Below the pieces are notes generated by a model that saw nothing but the letters and a program-made list of their open reading frames with translations, was not told the origin of the DNA and searched no databases. Below, in pieces: positions 41,618 through 45,329 of a stretch of 45,329 nucleotides of DNA. The DNA comes from G020348385 sp964580235. GTDB taxonomy: Bacteria; Acidobacteriota; Aminicenantia; Aminicenantales; Aminicenantaceae. Every line of letters begins with the position of its first letter. Position 1 is the first letter of the stretch. Made by a program: the position numbers and the translations under genes. The DNA lies in contig CAZOJY010000013.1 of assembly GCA_964580235.1 (NCBI GenBank), positions 1-45,329 on the forward strand, given 5' to 3'.

Positions 41618-43290
41618 GAGCAGTAGTAGAATGATTTGAGTTCTTCGATTTCTGGGTCGTCTGTGACGAAGAAGGGGGTAGGAAAACCTTTTAATTCTTC
41701 AGCCCAGGATCGTGCTTGCTGGAAATAAGAATCCCGGATAGAATCGATACGGGATAGATCCATTTTGTTCGTTTGGAAGGAATTTTCGAGTCCAAGCGCG
41801 ACTTTTCTGGACCTATACCCTTTGTAAGTCCACTCTCCCGTCTGAATGTCGAAGGTGTATTTTGCCAGAAAAATGTGACCGTACGCAGCCACAAACTCGA
41901 TGGCTCTGACAATGAAATCGATATCTTTTGTGTTGAATGTGTAATGGAGATTGATCCTTACCCAACCCGGTTTCAACCCAAGAAACCCTTTTTGAACGGC
42001 GTTTCTGTATTTTGTGGACAATGAATCGCTGATTCCGAGCAGGAGATGTCCGTACGGTCCTGCACAACTGCATCCGGCCCGTGATTGGATCCCGAACAGA
42101 TCGTTCAGCAGCTTGGTCACGAACTTGGGATGGAGGATCCGATCCTTATGTTTGATATTGAATGAGATGATCGGAATTTTTTCTTCAGGATCCACACGGC
42201 CTATTATTTTGATGTTGGGTATGCGCTTCAGCTTCGCAAGGAAATCCTTTGTGTATTTGGTTTCGATGCGTTCGATTCTGTCCACTCCGATTTTGTCCTT
42301 TAAATCCATGGCTAATGCAGCCTTTATTGTCTGAAGTATGGGAGGGGTTCCGGCCATCTCCCTCGTTTCGATGTCCTTTGAAAAATCGTGGGTGTGAAAT
42401 CCCACATAGTCGACGGTCCCCCCGCCTGCCGTTGTCGGAGGCAGGTCTTCTCGATACAATTCCTTTCGAAAGACCAATATGCCGCTCGAACCTGGTCCTC
42501 CCAAAAATTTATGAGGTGAGAAAAAGATTGCGTCAAAATAGAAATCTTTGTCTTTGTTCATATCGATTTTCACATAAGGAGCCACAGCGGCGAAATCATA
42601 AAATATCAAGCAGTCGTTGTCATGACAGATCTGCGCGATTGCATAGACATCCGTTCGGATTCCAGTGATGTTGGATCCTGCGGAAAAAGATGCTAACTTA
42701 GGCCGTCCCTCATATTTCTCAGCAGCAAGTTTTTTGGCTAGATCATCAAGGTCGATCCTTCCGCTGGAGTCCAATCCGATAACAACAACTTCCCCTAAGC
42801 CTTCCCGCCACATCAATTCATTCGTGTGGTGCTCATACGGTCCGATGAACACGACAGGCTCTCTCGAATCGTTTCTCTTCTGAATGTCCTCAAACTCCTT
42901 TTCTGTTTGGCCAAGAGACTGGAAAATTCTTTCCTTTGTAACCGGAGGAATATAGATGCCGATGATTTCCTGCAGTTTCTTCAATGCTCCCGTCGAGCCA
43001 GATCCAACACTGATGACTTTACTGTCCTCTGCTGCGTTGACAAGCTCCTTGATTTTCTTTTGGGCGCTGTGGAACAACTGCGTCAGATACTTACCCGAAT
43101 AATCATCTTCGGTATGCGTGTTTGCGTAGGAGCACAGGATATTCTGTATTTTTTCTTCAATGAATTTCACGCCTCTCCCGGAAGCCGTATAATCGGCGTA
43201 CAAGATGTTCCGCTCGCCGAACGGCGTACCAAACACCAAATCATTCCCGATAATCTGACTCCTGATGTAATCAAGATTGTATGCTGCCAT
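41614..43290 (-). CDS. Class V aminotransferase-fold PLP enzyme (cysteine-desulfurase-like)
   Basis: The protein has 558 residues. It carries a PLP-dependent fold-type I domain: YADYTASGRG near the start, GPYEHHTNELMWRE for cofactor contacts, and K261 in SPHKFLGGPG as the Schiff-base lysine. RAGCSCAGPYG (C407, C409) sits where desulfurases have their mobile cysteine loop, but the surrounding sequence differs from IscS/SufS, so the activity is uncertain. About 120 extra C-terminal residues extend beyond the usual length. GTAGGAGAG precedes the ATG. Its final codons run into the nested palindrome, which holds the stop. Confidence 0.87.
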   Translation of the reverse strand: MAAYNLDYIRSQIIGNDLVFGTPFGERNILYADYTASGRGVKFIEEKIQNILCSYANTHTEDDYSGKYLTQLFHSAQKKIKELVNAAEDSKVISVGSGSTGALKKLQEIIGIYIPPVTKERIFQSLGQTEKEFEDIQKRNDSREPVVFIGPYEHHTNELMWREGLGEVVVIGLDSSGRIDLDDLAKKLAAEKYEGRPKLASFSAGSNITGIRTDVYAIAQICHDNDCLIFYDFAAVAPYVKIDMNKDKDFYFDAIFFSPHKFLGGPGSSGILVFRKELYREDLPPTTAGGGTVDYVGFHTHDFSKDIETREMAGTPPILQTIKAALAMDLKDKIGVDRIERIETKYTKDFLAKLKRIPNIKIIGRVDPEEKIPIISFNIKHKDRILHPKFVTKLLNDLFGIQSRAGCSCAGPYGHLLLGISDSLSTKYRNAVQKGFLGLKPGWVRINLHYTFNTKDIDFIVRAIEFVAAYGHIFLAKYTFDIQTGEWTYKGYRSRKVALGLENSFQTNKMDLSRIDSIRDSYFQQARSWAEELKGFPTPFFVTDDPEIEELKSFYYCS

Positions 43291-43405
43291 GCTGCTCTCC
43301 TACGTTCTCTATTTTATGATAAAAAAGGGATCGGAGCTGTTTTTTTTCGAAAAAAATCTGACAGTTCGCTTTTTTTCTTGAGAAAACATAAGAAATTTAT
43401 TACTA

Positions 43406-43432
43406 GTATGGTAGGGTGGAAACGTACCATAC
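43406..43432. promoter_or_regulatory. 8-bp inverted repeat around the permease start codon
   Basis: GTATGGTA (43406-43413) and TACCATAC (43425-43432) are perfect complements with an 11-nt spacer that contains the GTG start at 43416. This could be an operator or an mRNA hairpin controlling initiation. Just upstream, T7-CG-A7 at 43341-43356 is another symmetrical tract in this divergent gap. Confidence 0.45.
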
Positions 43433-44827
43433 ACGCATAAAAAGCCGTGACCCTCTCTTCCGGCAGCTGGGTTTATTCGACTCGACCATGATGATGATGG
43501 GAATTGTGATCGGTTCGGGCATCTTTCTGACAACCGGGATCATGGCTCAGGCTGTCCCCTCGGTTCCACTTATATTGCTGGCATGGTTTCTGGGAGGCCT
43601 NNNNNNNNNNNNNNNNNNNNNNNNNNNNNNNNNNNNNNNNNNNNNNNNNNNNNNNNNNNNNNNNNNNNNNNNNNNNNNNNNNNNNNNNNNNNNNNNNNNN
43701 GGGAGGCCTACGGCCCTCTGTTCGGATTCCTTTTCGGCTGGAAGATGTTCCTGGTGAACATGACAGGTTCGATCGCGGCACTCGGTGCGGCTTTTGCCGA
43801 ATACTTCGGCTACTTTTTCCCTCCGTTATCCACCAAAACAACTGTCTTTTCCTTCCAAATTGGGAGACTCACTTACAGTTTGTCGCCTGGGCAGTTTGTC
43901 GCCGTCGCCATCATCCTCCTTCTCAGCTCGGTCAATTACATCGGTGTTGTATTCGGCAAGACCGTCCAGAACATCCTGACAGTCCTCAAAATCGGAATCA
44001 TCCTGGCCTTTGTTGTTTTGGGATTCACTTTTGCCAGGGGAGCATCGGTTGACCTGTCCTTCAACCCTGAAGCATGGAGCTTTGTCCAGCTCTTGACAGG
44101 ATTCGGCCTGGCCTTTATTTCGGTGTTCTGGGCGTTCGATGGTTGGAACAACATCAATTATGTGGCTGGGGAAATTAAAAATCCAGCGCGCAACCTGAAG
44201 TTCGCCTTGATCGCAGGCACGCTGGGCATCACTCTCCTTTATTTTTTCACCAATGTTGTCTATTCTCTCGCCCTCCCGGTCGATGAACTGAGAGGAGTAG
44301 TCACCGTGGGCGAAAGAGCATCCACCGCCCTCTTCGGGGCTGAATCTGCAGGATTGGCCTCTGTCATGATTCTCGTTTCTATCCTCGGGGCTTTGAACGG
44401 TTGCATTTTTGTGGGTCCCCGCGTGTACTACGCCATGGCCAGGGATGGTTTGTTCTTCAAGAGAGCTGCACGCGTGCACACGCGCTTCAAAACACCTGGC
44501 TCAGCTATCCTGCTTCAGGCCGTCTGGGCCTCTCTTCTTGCTCTTTCGGGCACTTTCGAGCAGCTTTTTACGTTTGCTATGTTTGCCGGCATCCTGTTTT
44601 GGGTTCTAGCAGCGGCGGCCATCTTCACGCTGCGCAGGAAACGCCCTGAGCTTCCTCGTCCATACAAAGCGTGGGGATATCCTATTGTGCCGATGGTTTT
44701 CATTATCGCCCTTTCTGGAATCCTACTGAACACTCTTGTGAGGCGGCCTGTTGAGTCTCTTTCGGGATTGATTCTCATAGCCGTTGGCGTTCCGGCGTAT
44801 TATTACTGGAAAAAGAAAAGCAGCTAG
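43416..44827 (+). CDS. APC superfamily amino-acid permease, interrupted by an assembly gap
   Basis: An inner-membrane amino-acid transporter. The N-terminal part (GLFDSTMMMMGIVIGSGIF, the TM1 signature) ends at the N run. The part after 43700 resumes in a different frame with EAYGPLFGFLFGW and includes helices 3-12 (FWAFDGWNNINYVAGEIKNP is typical of LAT/SteT-like carriers). About 35 residues of TM2 are missing in the gap; the frame change reflects its unknown length, not a proven frameshift. The start is GTG at 43416 with a poor ribosome site. The stop TAG shares CTAG with the convergent gene. Exchange of serine, threonine or other neutral amino acids is possible but not shown. Confidence 0.88.
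43601..43700. other. Assembly gap (100 N)
   Basis: Exactly 100 N, a usual placeholder for unknown length. The flanks both contain GGGAGGCCT (43592-43600 and 43701-43709), in different reading frames. Confidence 0.98.
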
Positions 44828-45329
44828 TCCAGACGGCCGATAGGCTCCCTTCTGAGAACGGCGGTCATGCAGTGGAGAGATCCCCATCCTTTTTGAAGTT
44901 CGGAAATATCCACTTCGGTAACCTGAATTTGGTGATCTTCCAGAAATTTTTTCGTTTCGGCGAAGCCAGCTGCCATTAAAATATTTCCTGGAGCCAACGT
45001 GACAAAATTGAGGGCAAGATCCCTCGTTTCCTGAGGAGATGGCGCTTCAAATAGTTGGAAGCCTCTTTTTTTTAGAGCTGTCCAGACATCCCAAGGAAGG
45101 CGAGCCGGATCGAACACCGCTGTTTTTTTATTCACAAAGCTGATGATGCTGTCGATGTGGGCATACCCATACGGGATAGGGAGATGAAGGAAATCCTCCA
45201 CCCCCATCGAGCCCAAGGCTTGTTCGACCTGCTGGGCTCCTTCCCTGTTAGCTCGATTCCCTGTTCCGATGATGACGGTTCCGGCGTCCACCCACAGGCA
45301 GCAAGCGGTCTCGAATATGCCCGTCCCGG
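44824..45329 (-). CDS. Amidinotransferase/DDAH-family hydrolase, C-terminal part
   Basis: The gene enters from the right edge, so its start is not visible; 168 codons are present. Residues GTGIFETACCLWVDAGTVII and GTGNRANREG resemble the dimethylargininase/arginine-deiminase fold. The C-terminal GSLHCMTAVLRR holds the catalytic cysteine with its adjoining histidine. It probably hydrolyses a guanidino compound (arginine or methylarginine) to citrulline. A GTG at 45291 is in frame but upstream codons remain conserved, so it is not the start. It is convergent with the permease, sharing CTAG at the stops. Confidence 0.85.
   Translation of the reverse strand, partial: GTGIFETACCLWVDAGTVIIGTGNRANREGAQQVEQALGSMGVEDFLHLPIPYGYAHIDSIISFVNKKTAVFDPARLPWDVWTALKKRGFQLFEAPSPQETRDLALNFVTLAPGNILMAAGFAETKKFLEDHQIQVTEVDISELQKGWGSLHCMTAVLRREPIGRLD

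Noticed and set aside
43416..43757. Permease frameshift pseudogene
   Set aside because: The frame change coincides exactly with a 100-N placeholder of unknown length, so it is not evidence of inactivation.
1..45329. CRISPR array, prophage, integron or defence island
   Set aside because: No spaced direct repeats of CRISPR type, integrase, phage structural genes or known defence genes were seen; repeats are isolated palindromes.

Overview
The window looks like part of a metagenome-assembled genome from a Gram-negative (diderm) anaerobe. Evidence for this is a 100-N scaffold gap at 43601-43700, two signal-peptide beta-barrel proteins, many secreted peptidases, and a sodium-pumping NADH oxidoreductase operon. 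The mix of very large M14 carboxypeptidases, S9, M28 and S8 peptidases and BNR-repeat proteins, with short GC-moderate intergenic regions carrying palindromic repeats, resembles Aminicenantes/Acidobacteriota. That placement is inference; the window has no rRNA or ribosomal marker, and I saw no tRNA.

Layout. 1-5.3 kb: an M23 murein peptidase, a translationally coupled ECF sigma / anti-sigma / secretin-N-like triad, and a small membrane protein coupled to an alanine/glycine:cation symporter, bracketed by two copies of one palindromic repeat. 5.3-12.7 kb: a cyclophilin, a beta-barrel-like protein, a CAP-repeat protein, an M28 peptidase with an iron alcohol dehydrogenase, and an M48 protease fused to zinc ribbons. 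12.8-22.0 kb: an S9 peptidase, an M14 carboxypeptidase between two REP-like palindromes, a metallo-beta-lactamase-fold protein, and a subtilase plus a small barrel. 22.1-26.1 kb: nqrBCDEF in one operon with no nqrA. 26.1-28.7 kb: a candidate small structured RNA with its own promoter, cysC and sat, a perfect 35-bp-arm palindrome, and a ribbon-helix-helix protein. 28.7-41.5 kb: a membrane protein, an M1 aminopeptidase with HEAT repeats, a CBM9-like/esterase fusion, an isoprenylcysteine-methyltransferase-like protein head-to-head with L-serine dehydratase, a second M14 peptidase and a ten-BNR-repeat protein. 41.5-45.3 kb: a nested palindrome, a class V aminotransferase-fold enzyme, an APC permease broken by the assembly gap, and the C-terminal part of an amidinotransferase-family (DDAH-like) hydrolase.

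How it fits together. The secreted or periplasmic peptidases (S8, S9, M28, M1, two M14) would turn protein into peptides and amino acids. The AGCS symporter and APC permease would import them, and serine dehydratase and the DDAH-like enzyme would deaminate or hydrolyse them. An Nqr-type pump would couple NADH oxidation to a sodium gradient that the symporter could use. Sat plus CysC would make PAPS; no PAPS or APS reductase is present here.

Most unusual points: the nqr operon without nqrA, the candidate ncRNA at 26273-26361, the nested palindrome whose ends hold the stop codons of two convergent genes, two divergent genes whose start codons share one CATG, and several domain fusions or degenerate tandem domains. 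I found no CRISPR array, prophage, transposase gene or classical defence system.
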